Shown: positions 44,820 to 53,002 of the stretch, one piece after another | Layout of the letters: each line of letters begins with the position of its first letter | How positions within the stretch are numbered: the first letter of the stretch is position 1 | NCBI RefSeq assembly: GCF_900091525.1 | Contig: NZ_FMCU01000003.1 | Coordinates: forward strand, 496,001-560,000 | Length of the DNA stretch: 64,000 nt | Direction: 5' to 3' | From: Micromonospora matsumotoense | GTDB lineage: Bacteria; Actinomycetota; Actinomycetes; Mycobacteriales; Micromonosporaceae | Made by a program: the position numbers and the translations under genes | Notes under the pieces: generated by a model | The model's database searches: none | Told to the model about the DNA's origin: nothing | What the model saw: only the letters and a program-made list of their open reading frames with translations

Positions 44820-45586
44820 GTGCCGATCGCCTCCTGGGTGTCGGGGGTCGCGAGCCCGCCGGGCAGGGCGGTGAGGGCGGAGCCGCCGGCGGCGGGCAGC
44901 GCGGTCAGCGACGCCTTGCGGTGCTCGTGGAAGGACAGGATCTGAAGCTCGATGGCGAGGTCGACCTTGCGCACGTCGACCCCGTCCGGCACCGAGAGTA
45001 CGCACGGCGCGAAGTTGAGGATGCTCGTGACGCCGACGGCGACCAGTTGCTCGGCCACCGCCTGGGCGGCCGGGGCGGGAGTGGCGATCACGCCGATCGA
45101 GATGGCCTCCTCGGCGGCGACCCGGGGCAGCTCGTCGACGTGCCGGACGACCAATCCGTTGATCATCTCGCCGACCCGGGACGCGTCGGCGTCGAACAGG
45201 GCCGCGATCCGGAAACCCCGGCCGGCGAAGCCGTCGTAGCCGGCCAGGGCGTGACCGAGATTACCCACCCCGACCAGGGCGACGGCCCGTCGCTGGGTGA
45301 GCCCGAGCACGAACTCGATCTGGTCGATCAGCAGGGCGAGGTCGTAGCCGACCCCCCGGGTGCCGTACGAGCCGAGGTGGGAGAGATCCTTGCGGAGCTT
45401 GGCCGAGTTGACCCCGGCCGCCCCGGCCAGGCCCTCGCTGGAGACCGTCTCGTGCCCGGCGTCGGCGAGGTTGTGCAGGGCGCGGAGATACTCGGGGAGC
45501 CGCGCGACGGTCGCCTCCGGGAGGTCCGGGAGCGCCGGTACGGCACCGGCGCGGTCGGGCGCGCCAGGGTGACGGTGCTGACTCAT
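44816..45586 (-). CDS. rex: Redox-sensing transcriptional repressor Rex
   Basis: 256 residues from ATG 45586. Winged HTH about 25-90 (LPEYLRALHNLADAGHETVSSEGLAGAAGVNSAKLRKDLSHLGSYGTRGVGY), then a Rossmann domain with GVGNLG (106-111) and a following acidic residue (FDAD), which bind NADH/NAD+. The C-terminal domain-swap helix is QILSFHEHRK. Rex leaves DNA when NADH rises. First gene of the hem operon. A Rex operator lies in its promoter, so it probably represses itself and haem synthesis. Confidence 0.96.
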   Translation of the reverse strand: MSQHRHPGAPDRAGAVPALPDLPEATVARLPEYLRALHNLADAGHETVSSEGLAGAAGVNSAKLRKDLSHLGSYGTRGVGYDLALLIDQIEFVLGLTQRRAVALVGVGNLGHALAGYDGFAGRGFRIAALFDADASRVGEMINGLVVRHVDELPRVAAEEAISIGVIATPAPAAQAVAEQLVAVGVTSILNFAPCVLSVPDGVDVRKVDLAIELQILSFHEHRKASLTALPAAGGSALTALPGGLATPDTQEAIGT

Positions 45587-45694
45587 GAGACTCCGTGCGG
45601 TGCGATCCTCGGCCGGCTCCGGTGCCCGCCCGTTGGGGGACCCCCGCCGGTGGCCGGGTGAGCCGGCCGTGCTAGCAGGGCGCGTCGAAACTAC

Positions 45695-45723
45695 AGAGTA
45701 GGCGCTTGTGAAGACGTGCACAA
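45695..45723 (-). promoter_or_regulatory. rex-hem operon promoter with Rex operator
   Basis: TTGTGAAGACGTGCACAA (45706-45723) differs by one base from the actinobacterial Rex site TTGTGAAnnnnTTCACAA. Read leftward, TTGTGC (45723-45718) and TACTCT (45700-45695) form a -35/-10 pair with an exact 17-base spacer, so the operator covers the -35 and spacer. Confidence 0.9.
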
Positions 45724-45847
45724 ATCGCGATCTTGCTGAATCGCGGCGCCCCTCCACCAGCTCCCCCCATCCCGCAAGATCGATCCGGCAGGTCAGTGCT
45801 GCCGCCGCGCGATTATGACGCAATCGCGACTTCCCTCACCAATCGCG
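45723..45847. repeat. Four AATCGCG boxes and an inverted repeat
   Basis: AATCGCG occurs at 45723, 45739, 45822 and 45841. CGATCTTGC (45728-45736) and GCAAGATCG (45774-45782) form a 9-bp inverted repeat with a 37-base spacer. All are in the gap between rex and the glutaredoxin stop. Confidence 0.55.
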
Positions 45848-45880
45848 CGCGGTTGCTGACCCACCGTGATCCTCGCCACC

Positions 45881-46135
45881 CTAGAGCTGGGGAGTGGTCA
45901 GGTCGCGCAGCAACCGCTCCTCCTCCACCCGCCAGTAGCCGTGCTCCTTGCCGTCGAGCAGCACCACCGGCAGCCGGTCGCCGTACTCGCGCTCCAACTC
46001 GACGTCGCCGGTGACGTCCTTCTCCACCCAGCTGTCGCCGGTGACCGCCACCACCCGCTCCAGCGCGGCCTTGGCGTCCTCGCACAGGTGACAACCGGGC
46101 CGGGTGATCAGAGCGAGCCGGGCGGCAGTGGACAT
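45881..46135 (-). CDS. Glutaredoxin-like thiol protein
   Basis: 84 residues from ATG 46135. Thioredoxin fold with active site PGCHLCED (Cys15-Cys18) and cis-Pro in RLPVVLLDG. The family (DUF836-like glutaredoxins) is common next to rex or hem genes in actinobacteria, consistent with a redox role. Probable electron source is mycothiol or thioredoxin reductase, which cannot be decided. Same direction as rex but about 295 bases upstream of its start, so it has its own promoter. Confidence 0.88.
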   Translation of the reverse strand: MSTAARLALITRPGCHLCEDAKAALERVVAVTGDSWVEKDVTGDVELEREYGDRLPVVLLDGKEHGYWRVEEERLLRDLTTPQL

Positions 46136-46711
46136 CGGGACCTCCGGGTACGGGCGGCCGGGCTCGGCCGCGACTGGGATGCGCGCGGTGGACAGACCAC
46201 GGCGCACCGGGTGCCGGACGCCCGACGACACGCGCCGGGCAGGCCCGCCCAGTCTCACCCGCCCCCGGGGGCGGCACACCCTGGACGGCGGAGCCGGTCG
46301 TCCGCCCGTCGCCGCGCGGTGGCTGAGTCTGACACGCCGTCGGCCGCCCGGCCAGGCGCACACACCGTACGGTCACGCAGCGTCAACCGGACCGCTCGAC
46401 CAGGGCGGTCGGTCCGCGTCCAGACCGCCGCCGGACGGGCCGGGTGACGCTGGCCGCCGGAGATCTGGGCCACTCCGCCACCGACCGGCCACCCCCGCGC
46501 TGACCTGGAATTTCCATCCCGAAACAAGTCGTGACGTGAAAGTCAACCGACCACGACGGACAACCGGTCCGCCACCGGTCTGCGGGCCGGGCAAATACTT
46601 TGGCCCTGTGTAACGGACTTGGCACACGCGGGTGACGTTGGCCCTATCATCACTCGGGTCGGCTCACCCCATTTGCCGTGAGTCGACACCCCTCAGCCCG
46701 AGGAGGCCCCC
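46136..46711. other. Long divergent region upstream of bldN-like gene
   Basis: 576 bases between the leftward glutaredoxin and the rightward leader ORF. The right 150 bases are lower in G+C and hold candidate promoter elements (TACTTT, TTGGCA, TATCAT) and a BldD-box-like site at 46601. Open frames here are not supported by codon use or a ribosome site. Confidence 0.55.
46601..46613 (+). promoter_or_regulatory. BldD-box-like site
   Basis: TGGCCCTGTGTAA matches the palindromic BldD consensus TnACnCwGnGTnA at all fixed positions except the third (G for A). It is 111 bases before the leader ORF. BldD represses bldN in streptomycetes. Confidence 0.5.
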
Positions 46712-46864
46712 GTGCCTGTGCGCGCATTGGACCAGCACCTCAAGGGGATCTGCCGCGCGTCGGCACCCCACCACACGGCCCTGTCCGGCAGGGACAGACC
46801 CGGCGCGGCGGCTGCTCGCCGCCGCCCGAGCCCGGCCGTGTCGCGCCCCCGGGAGGCCCGATGA
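46712..46864 (+). CDS. 50-residue leader ORF overlapping the bldN-like start
   Basis: GTG 46712 has the ribosome site GAGGAGG six bases upstream, stronger than that of most neighbours. The frame encodes 50 residues, VPVRALDQHLKGICRASAP..., ending RPREAR, then TGA at 46862-46864, which overlaps ATG 46861 of the sigma gene (ATGA). The geometry implies translational coupling: ribosomes finishing the leader could restart on the sigma gene. No known family. It could be a cis-acting leader peptide or a small protein with its own role. Confidence 0.65.
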   Translation: MPVRALDQHLKGICRASAPHHTALSGRDRPGAAAARRRPSPAVSRPREAR

Positions 46865-47904
46865 CCGCCTTCGGCTACCAGGATCGTCCCACCGGACTGA
46901 CCGGGCCGGTGCCCCGGGCCTCGGTCAACGAACGGTTGGACCCGGCCCGCCCCGAGGCGGCGTCCCGCCGGGTACACCAGCGTCCGCACCACAACGAGGC
47001 CGCGCCCCGGCCCGCCGCACCCGGCGGCAACGCCACCCCGGCCGGCCGGGTGACCTCACCCGCCCGGCCACCCACCATGCCGACGCAGAGCCGACGGGTC
47101 GGCGACCCCCCCGCCGTCGCCGATCCGGCCGCCGGGGAGACCGCCGTGATCCCGGTGGTCCCGGCCGACGACACCGCCGTCATCCCGGCGGTCCCGGCCG
47201 ACGACACCGCCCTGATCCCGGCCGTCACGACCGACCCCACCGTGCTGCCGACGGCCCCGGCCGCCGCCCCGCCCGGCACCGCGGCGACGCCCGCCGGCAG
47301 CCCGCCGACCGGCTTTCCGAGCCGGCCCGACCCGTCCGACCCGGCCACCGAGGTCTGGACGCTGGTCGAGCGGGCGCAGGCCGGCGAGTCCGAGGCGTTC
47401 GGGCTGATCTACGACCGGTACCTGGACACGGTCTTCCGGTTCGTCTACTTCCGGGTCGGTAACCGCCAACTGGCGGAGGACCTCACCTCGGACACCTTCC
47501 TGCGCGCCCTCAAGCGGATCGGCAGCTTCACCTGGCAGGGCCGTGACCTGGGCGCCTGGCTGGTCACCATCGCCCGCAACCTGGTCGCCGACCACTTCAA
47601 GTCCGGCCGCTACCGGCTGGAGGTGACCACCGGCGACGTGCTCGACGCGGACCGGGAGGACCGCGGGCCGGAGGGCAGCCCCGAGGCGGCGGTGGTCGAA
47701 CACATCACCAACGTCGCCCTGCTCACCGCCGTCACCCGGCTCAACCCGGAACAGCAGGAGTGCATCGTGCTCCGCTTCCTCCAGGGCCTCTCGGTGGCGG
47801 AGACGGCCCGGGCGATGGGCAAGAACGAGGGAGCGATCAAGGCGTTGCAGTACCGCGCGGTCCGCGCGTTGGCCCGTCTGCTACCGGACGGTTTCCAGCC
47901 CTGA
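46861..47904 (+). CDS. bldN: BldN-like ECF sigma factor with long pro-region
   Basis: 347 residues from ATG 46861 (GGGAGG upstream). Region 2 is about 165-250 (VWTLVERAQAGESEAFGLIYDRYLDTVFRFVYFRV...AEDLTSDTFLRALKRIGSFTWQGRDLGAWLVTIARNLVADHFKS), region 4 about 285-343 with FLQGLSVAETARAMGKNEGAIKALQYRAVRALARLLP. This is very close to Streptomyces BldN, which drives aerial-mycelium/sporulation genes. The first ~160 residues are Pro/Ala-rich and include three DDTAVIPAVPA-like repeats (about 93-130). In BldN an N-terminal extension is removed on maturation; the same is likely here. Its anti-sigma partner is the next gene. Confidence 0.93.
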   Translation: MTAFGYQDRPTGLTGPVPRASVNERLDPARPEAASRRVHQRPHHNEAAPRPAAPGGNATPAGRVTSPARPPTMPTQSRRVGDPPAVADPAAGETAVIPVVPADDTAVIPAVPADDTALIPAVTTDPTVLPTAPAAAPPGTAATPAGSPPTGFPSRPDPSDPATEVWTLVERAQAGESEAFGLIYDRYLDTVFRFVYFRVGNRQLAEDLTSDTFLRALKRIGSFTWQGRDLGAWLVTIARNLVADHFKSGRYRLEVTTGDVLDADREDRGPEGSPEAAVVEHITNVALLTAVTRLNPEQQECIVLRFLQGLSVAETARAMGKNEGAIKALQYRAVRALARLLPDGFQP

Positions 47905-48134
47905 CCTGCGGTAACGATCACTCTTCGTGATTTCGCTACCGGCCGCCCCGTAACCGGTGCCCGGCACGGAGCGTTTCTCCGGGTGCGGCCGGTGGTTGTC
48001 CCGGCGCCCCCGGATCCGTCCCGATCCGGAGCAGCGCCGCCGACCATGACCCTGGTACGACGGTGCACGCCGCCGCCGGTCGCTGGGAACCACCGCGGCC
48101 GACCGGCCGTGACCAGCGATAGGGGGTGCCTGCG

Positions 48135-48998
48135 GTGGACAGCGACCTTTTCTCCCGTCGTCGGGCCGTACGCTTCGCCCAGCTTCTCGACGAGGCCAAC
48201 GGCGGTCGACGCCATCACGTCAGGTCCCGCGCCGACGACCAGCTCACCAGGCTCGTGGCGGTCGGGCAGCGACTCGTCGCCGAACGACCCGACGTCCAGG
48301 TGGACGTCGAGTTCCGCGCCGGCCTGCGGGCCATGCTGGTGGCCGCCGCCGAACGGGAGCACGCCGCCGACCCGGTTGTCGACTCCGCGCCGCAGGCCAC
48401 CGGCCGGAGTTCGCTGCTGGGTGGGGCGACCGCCCGCCGGGCCCGGGCCCGGGGCGCCATCCTGGTCGGCATCGCGGCCGGGGCGGTCGCCGTCTCCGGC
48501 ATCTCCGCCGCCAGCGAGAACGCGGTACCGGGCGACGCCCTCTACGGCATGAAGCGCTCCACCGAACGGGCCCAGCTCGCCCTGGCCGACTCGGACCTCG
48601 GCCGGGGGCAACTCTTCCTCGACTTCGCCCGGACCCGGCTCGACGAGGCAGCCACGCTCCGCGACGACGCGACCGGATTCAGCGCGGTGCTCGACGACAT
48701 GGACGCCGACACCCGGCAGGGCGTACGGCTGCTCACCACCGGGGCCGCGCAGCACACCGATCCGGCGGCGCTGGACGCGGTGAACACCTTCGTCAGCGGG
48801 CAGCGCCGGGCGGTAGCTGGCCTGCTCGACGGGGCCGGCTCCGCCGAGCGGGAACGCACCCGGCAGTCCCTCGCCCTGCTTGACGCGATCCGCAAGCGCT
48901 CCGACGCGCTGCGCGCCGCGATCGCCTGCACGCTGCCCACCCCGGTCGGCAGCGACGCCCTCGGCCCCATCCCGGCCGGCTGCCCGATCGGCCGCTGA
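48135..48998 (+). CDS. RsbN-like anti-sigma factor (DUF5667 family)
   Basis: 287 residues; GTG 48135 lies eight bases after AGGGGG (GTG 48126 is also in frame). Cytoplasmic N-terminal helices (FSRRRAVRFAQLLDEANGG...) would bind the sigma factor. One membrane span (about 113-133: GAILVGIAAGAVAVSGIS), then an outside helical domain, SENAVPGDALYGMKRSTERAQLALADSDLGRGQLFLDFARTRLDEA, the DUF5667 signature. Placed directly downstream of the BldN-like gene, as rsbN is in Streptomyces. Predicted to hold BldN at the membrane until development. Confidence 0.85.
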   Translation: MDSDLFSRRRAVRFAQLLDEANGGRRHHVRSRADDQLTRLVAVGQRLVAERPDVQVDVEFRAGLRAMLVAAAEREHAADPVVDSAPQATGRSSLLGGATARRARARGAILVGIAAGAVAVSGISAASENAVPGDALYGMKRSTERAQLALADSDLGRGQLFLDFARTRLDEAATLRDDATGFSAVLDDMDADTRQGVRLLTTGAAQHTDPAALDAVNTFVSGQRRAVAGLLDGAGSAERERTRQSLALLDAIRKRSDALRAAIACTLPTPVGSDALGPIPAGCPIGR

Positions 48999-49107
48999 GC
49001 GGCGGCGGAGCCGCACGCCACAGTTCCTGCGTGGACCGGCCGGCCGGTGCCCGGGCCCGACTAGGCTCGTCGACGGAGGCCGACTCGTCGGCGCGGGAGG
49101 AGGTGCG

Positions 49108-49980
49108 ATGGCCAGCACCCGAAAGGTCACTGTCAGCACCGACGTCCACGGGCACACCGCCGGCTGGGCGGACGCGACGCCGGCGCCCGGGCCCGCACCG
49201 GCGGACTCCCGCGCCGCCGCGTTCTTCGACATCGACAACACCATGATGCAGGGCGCATCGATCTACTGGTTCGCCCGTGGGCTCGCCGCCCGCCGCCACT
49301 TCACCACCGGTGACCTGGCCCGGTTCGCCTGGCAGCAGGCCCGGTTCCGGTTGCTGGCCACCGAGCACGCCGGCGACATGTCGCAGGCCAGACAGGCCGC
49401 CCTCGCGTTCGTCCAGGGCTGGCGGGTCGGTGACGTCGAACGGCTGGCCGAGGAGATCTTCGACGAGTTGATGGCACCGAGGATCTGGGCCGGCACCCGT
49501 CGGCTCGCCCAGCACCACCTCGACGCCGGCCAGCGGGTCTGGTTGGTCAGCGCCGCGCCGGTGGAGATCGGCCGGGTGATCGCCGCCCGGCTCGGTCTGA
49601 CCGGCGCGATCGGCACGGTCGCCGAGGTGGTCGACGGCGCCTACACCGGTCGGCTGGTGGGTGAGCTGATGCACGGGCCGGCCAAGGCCGACGCGGTCAC
49701 CCAGCTCGCCACGGTCGAAGGACTGGACCTGGCCCGCTGCGCCGCCTACAGCGACTCCCGCAACGACCTGCCGATGCTCGACGCGGTGGGCCGGGCCGTG
49801 GCGGTCAACCCGGACGGCGCATTGCTGCGGACCGCCCGGGAACGGGGCTGGGAGGTTCGTGACTTCCGCACCGGCCGCCGGGCCGCCCGGATCGCCGTAC
49901 CGTCGACGGCTGCGCTCGGGCTGTTGGCCGGCGCGGTCTCCGCCGGCCGGGTGCTGCACCGACGCCGACGCCCGGCCTGA
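49108..49980 (+). CDS. HAD-IB phosphatase (SerB-like) with C-terminal membrane segment
   Basis: 290 residues from ATG 49108 (GGGAGGAGG upstream). HAD motif I FFDIDNT (Asp41, Asp43), motif II VSAAP, motif III Lys in MHGPAKAD, motif IV AAYSDSRNDLPML. The cap domain has RHFTTGDLARFAWQQARFRLL as in phosphoserine phosphatase-like HAD-IB hydrolases (the CicA/GlyA branch), which may act on lipids or serine phosphates. Near the C-terminus, VPSTAALGLLAGAVSAG could sit in the membrane. Next to the developmental sigma pair. Confidence 0.88.
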   Translation: MASTRKVTVSTDVHGHTAGWADATPAPGPAPADSRAAAFFDIDNTMMQGASIYWFARGLAARRHFTTGDLARFAWQQARFRLLATEHAGDMSQARQAALAFVQGWRVGDVERLAEEIFDELMAPRIWAGTRRLAQHHLDAGQRVWLVSAAPVEIGRVIAARLGLTGAIGTVAEVVDGAYTGRLVGELMHGPAKADAVTQLATVEGLDLARCAAYSDSRNDLPMLDAVGRAVAVNPDGALLRTARERGWEVRDFRTGRRAARIAVPSTAALGLLAGAVSAGRVLHRRRRPA

Positions 49981-50061
49981 CCCGGGCCGCCTCGGGCCGC
50001 AGCCCGGCCCGGATCGCCACACCGCCGGCGTCACCGCAGGGTCGGCGCAGGGTCACCTCAG

Positions 50062-50091
50062 GGTCGGCACCTGCCCGGGCAGGTGCCGACC
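50062..50091. terminator. Perfect 30-bp palindrome between convergent genes
   Basis: GGTCGGCACCTGCCC (50062-50076) and GGGCAGGTGCCGACC (50077-50091) are exact inverted arms with no loop bases in between. Lies just past the ends of the HAD gene and the acyltransferase gene. Confidence 0.8.
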
Positions 50092-50099
50092 GGGGGCGG

Positions 50100-51104
50100 T
50101 CAGGGGCCGAACGGGTCGGGGCGGCGTTCCAGCAGCTGGTGCAGGGTCTGCTGGATGGTCTCGCGGACCTGGTCGGCGAGGTTGAACACGACCAGCGGGT
50201 CGTCCGCCGAGTCGGTCAGGTGGGCGGTCGGGATCGGCGGGCAGAACTCGATCAGCCACTTGCTCGGCAACGGCACCATGCCCAGCGGCCCCAGCAGGGG
50301 GAACGTCGGCGTGACCGGGAAGTAGGGCAGCTTGAGCAGCCGGGCCAGCGGCTTGATGTCGGCCAGCATCGGATAGATCTCCTCGCCGCCGACGATGGCG
50401 ACCGGAACGATCGGGGTGCCGGTGCGCAGCGCCGCCGAGACGAAGCCGCCCCGGCCGAAGCGTTGCAGCTTGTAGCGGTCGGAGTAGAGCTTGCCGATGC
50501 CCTTGAAACCCTCCGGGAAGACCCCCACCAGCTCGCCGTTGCCGAGCAGTCGCTCGGCGTCCAGGTTGCAGGCCACCGTGCCGCCGGTCTTGCGGGCCAA
50601 CTCGGAGACCACCGGCATCCGGAAGACCAGGTCCGCGCCGAGCAACCGCAGGTAGCGGCGGGCGGGATGCTGGTCGTGCAGGGCGGCGGAGAGGATCAGC
50701 GCGTCCAGGGCCACCGTGCCGGAGTGGTTGCCGACCACCAGGCCGGCCCCGTCGGTGGGCACGTGCTCCAGGCCGGTCACCTCGGTGCGGAACCAGTCGC
50801 GGTAGAGCAGCCGCAGCAGCGGGTGGAAGATCGCCCCGGTCAGCTCCGGGTCGAACCCGAACTCGTCCACCTCGTACTGGCCGGAGAGGCGGCGGCGCAG
50901 GAACGCCAGACCGGAGGCGACCCGACGGTCCCACTGGTCACCGGACCGGTCCGCCACCGAGGGGCCAGCGACGGCCGGAGCGGGCCGCACCCGGTCAGCG
51001 ACAGCCAGATCGGGGACAGCCGGATCGGGTCGCGCCCCGTTCCGGGACGACGGGGCGGGTACGGGTGCCGTGGTGAGCCGACGGTGGCCGTTCTGCTCGG
51101 TCAC
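50100..51104 (-). CDS. Lysophospholipid acyltransferase-family protein
   Basis: 334 residues. After ~85 Pro/Ala-rich residues comes an acyltransferase fold with NHSGTVALD (His127...Asp134, the HxnD catalytic pair), RYLRLLGADLVFRMPVV, FPEGFKG and VPVAIVGGEEIYP. The NHSG variant is usual in DAGAT/PlsC-like actinobacterial proteins that acylate glycerolipids, or other alcohols. Four-base overlap with the epimerase gene upstream, so the two probably work on one lipid pathway. Confidence 0.88.
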   Translation of the reverse strand: MTEQNGHRRLTTAPVPAPSSRNGARPDPAVPDLAVADRVRPAPAVAGPSVADRSGDQWDRRVASGLAFLRRRLSGQYEVDEFGFDPELTGAIFHPLLRLLYRDWFRTEVTGLEHVPTDGAGLVVGNHSGTVALDALILSAALHDQHPARRYLRLLGADLVFRMPVVSELARKTGGTVACNLDAERLLGNGELVGVFPEGFKGIGKLYSDRYKLQRFGRGGFVSAALRTGTPIVPVAIVGGEEIYPMLADIKPLARLLKLPYFPVTPTFPLLGPLGMVPLPSKWLIEFCPPIPTAHLTDSADDPLVVFNLADQVRETIQQTLHQLLERRPDPFGP

Positions 51105-52174
51105 GTACGTTCCCGGACGGCGGCACGGACCTGACGGATGCTCTCCAGCACCAACTGCTCGGCCGCGGCGAGCTGGTCCCGGCTGACCACGACACCACCG
51201 TGGTGGGCGCGGATGAAGTCGTCGAACGCGACGGCGGTGGAGCGCGGGGTGAAGCCGTACTCCCGGGTCAGTCGGCTGGTGTCGACCACCCGGCCGTGCA
51301 CGATCAGGTCGACCTGGTCGAGGCCGTAGCGGCCGAAGCCGAGGTTACGGGCGAGCGCGGCGGCCCCGGACAGCCCCGGCTCCCACACCGGCACGGCTAC
51401 CCGGCCGGCCCGGCGGATCGCCTGGGACAGCGAGAGCACCCCCGGCCCGGCGACGTTGTACGTGCCCGGATGGTCCTCGGCGATGGACCGGTGCAGCACT
51501 TCGAGGGCGTCGTCGAAGTGCACGAACTGGAGCCGCGGATCGCGGCCGAAGACGGTGGGCACCACCGGCTGGGAGAGGTAGCGGGTGAGCGTGGTGTCGG
51601 CGGTCGAGCCGATGAACGGGGCGAAGCGCAGCACCGTCGCGGTCACGTCGGGCCGACGGCGGCGGAAGCCCCGCACATACCCCTCGATGTCGAGGATGTC
51701 GCGGCCGAAACCGCCGCGCGGCACCTCGCGGGGCTCGGTCTCCTCGGTGAAGACCGCCGGGTCGCGGAAGGACGCGCCGTAGGCGGCGGTCGACGAGCGG
51801 ACCACCAGCTTGCGCAGCCGGGGCGCCCGCTGGCAGGCGGCGAGCAGCTGCATGGTGCCGATGACGTTCTGTTCCTTCATCCCCGACCGGCCGCCCTGCT
51901 GCGGGTCGGGGGCGGTGGCCAGGGCCAGGTGGACCACGGCGTCGACGTCGAGGTCGGCCAGCAGCCCCCCGAGGGAGTCGAGGTCCAGCCGGATGCGTTC
52001 CACCCGGCCGAGCAGGTCGGTGAACTCGGGGCCGGGGGCGGCCGGGTCGACGCCGATCACCCGTTCGATGCGCGGGTCGGCGGCGAGCCGGGCGGCGACG
52101 TGCGCCCCCAGGTAGCGACCGACCCCGGTGACGACGACGACCCCCGGAGCACCTGGGGTGCCACCGGGGGTCAT
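51101..52174 (-). CDS. NAD-dependent epimerase/dehydratase-family protein
   Basis: 357 residues. Extended SDR: N-terminal Rossmann VVVVTGVGRYLGAHVAARL (GxGxxxG), then AVVHLALATAP, RSSTAAYGA and FAPFIGSTADTT. The usual catalytic YxxxK is not evident: the expected place reads FGRDILDIEGYV. It may still bind NAD as a structural or redox-sensor partner. ATG overlap with the acyltransferase gene at 51101-51104 shows joint translation. Confidence 0.85.
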   Translation of the reverse strand: MTPGGTPGAPGVVVVTGVGRYLGAHVAARLAADPRIERVIGVDPAAPGPEFTDLLGRVERIRLDLDSLGGLLADLDVDAVVHLALATAPDPQQGGRSGMKEQNVIGTMQLLAACQRAPRLRKLVVRSSTAAYGASFRDPAVFTEETEPREVPRGGFGRDILDIEGYVRGFRRRRPDVTATVLRFAPFIGSTADTTLTRYLSQPVVPTVFGRDPRLQFVHFDDALEVLHRSIAEDHPGTYNVAGPGVLSLSQAIRRAGRVAVPVWEPGLSGAAALARNLGFGRYGLDQVDLIVHGRVVDTSRLTREYGFTPRSTAVAFDDFIRAHHGGVVVSRDQLAAAEQLVLESIRQVRAAVRERT

Positions 52175-52268
52175 CGCGCACGCCCTGACCGGCAGGTGGG
52201 ATCGAGCCGGGATGTCCGCGGCCTGATCACCTGAGCCTCCGGGGGTCGACAGTTGGCAAGTGGTGCCG

Positions 52269-52292
52269 GACGCCGGGTGGTGACCCGGCGTC
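52269..52292 (-). terminator. Hairpin after bS22 gene
   Basis: GACGCCGGGT (52269-52278) and ACCCGGCGTC (52283-52292), perfect 10-bp arms with a 4-base loop, 2 bases beyond the bS22 stop codon. Confidence 0.8.
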
Positions 52293-52294
52293 GG

Positions 52295-52396
52295 TCACTT
52301 ACCGAGACGGCGACGCTGGACGCGGGTCTTGCGCAGCAGCTTGCGGTGCTTCTTCTTAGCCATGCGCTTGCGGCGCTTCTTGACCACCGAGCCCAT
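52295..52396 (-). CDS. 30S ribosomal protein bS22 (AURKAIP1/COX24 family)
   Basis: 33 residues, [20 protein letters not shown] then [13 protein letters not shown], almost entirely Lys/Arg. This is the very small mycobacterial/actinobacterial ribosomal protein found at the 30S/50S interface. A short gene that gene finders often miss. ATG 52396 with the AAAGG-type site upstream. A strong hairpin terminates it right away, so it is a single-gene transcript. Confidence 0.95.
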   Translation of the reverse strand: MGSVVKKRRKRMAKKKHRKLLRKTRVQRRRLGK

Positions 52397-52603
52397 ACGA
52401 CAGCCTTTCAATGCAACGTTCGGCGCGGACTCCCGGCGTCGAGATGGTGACGCCGGTGGCCGCTCTGCGGACAACGGACCTGGACCAGTCTGGTGGCGGC
52501 GGGGCACACCGGCGCACGGTCAGGATCGGCTCCAGGGTAGCCGGAGAGCGTCAGCAGGACCAACGCGCCCCCGTCGATGCCCGTTACGTCGCGATCGGCG
52601 AGG

Positions 52604-52816
52604 TCAGGCGGTCTCCTGGAACGCCCCGCGCAGATAGTCGTGCACGGCGTGCTCGGGCACCCGGAACGAGCGGCCCACCCGCACGGCGGTGAGTTCACCG
52701 CTGTGCACCAGGCGATAGACCGTCATCTTGGACACCCGCATCACTGCGGCGACCTCGGCGACCGTGAGGAACCTGACGTCCGACAGCCGACCGTCGGAGG
52801 ACTGCGACCCGGCCAT
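52604..52816 (-). CDS. BldC-like MerR-type HTH protein
   Basis: 70 residues: DVRFLTVAEVAAVMRVSKMTVYRLVHSGELTAVRVGRSFRVPEHAVHDYLRGAF, a single winged HTH of the BldC/excisionase type. BldC binds DNA in head-to-tail arrays and delays sporulation in Streptomyces; this protein may be BldC or a paralogue. No integrase beside it, so a phage excisionase is unlikely. Near the bldN-like genes. Confidence 0.85.
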   Translation of the reverse strand: MAGSQSSDGRLSDVRFLTVAEVAAVMRVSKMTVYRLVHSGELTAVRVGRSFRVPEHAVHDYLRGAFQETA

Positions 52817-53002
52817 GGCTCACCCGACCCATCCCATGCCCGGCGCGCGCCACCCGACGGAGCTCCCGTACGGGCCGGCAACGCGCGTGTTACCAGTACG
52901 GTAGCGGGGCGGCTGTGACCTGCGCGATCCCTTCCCACAACTGATAGTGCCCGGAGCCCCGTTCACCCGGTCGTGACCTGGCGTCCTCCCCCCGGACGCC
53001 GG

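Noticed and set aside
46678..46860. In-frame 61-residue extension of the BldN-like protein from GTG 46678.
   Set aside because: No ribosome site at 46678, while ATG 46861 has GGGAGG and lies in the ATGA overlap with the leader ORF.
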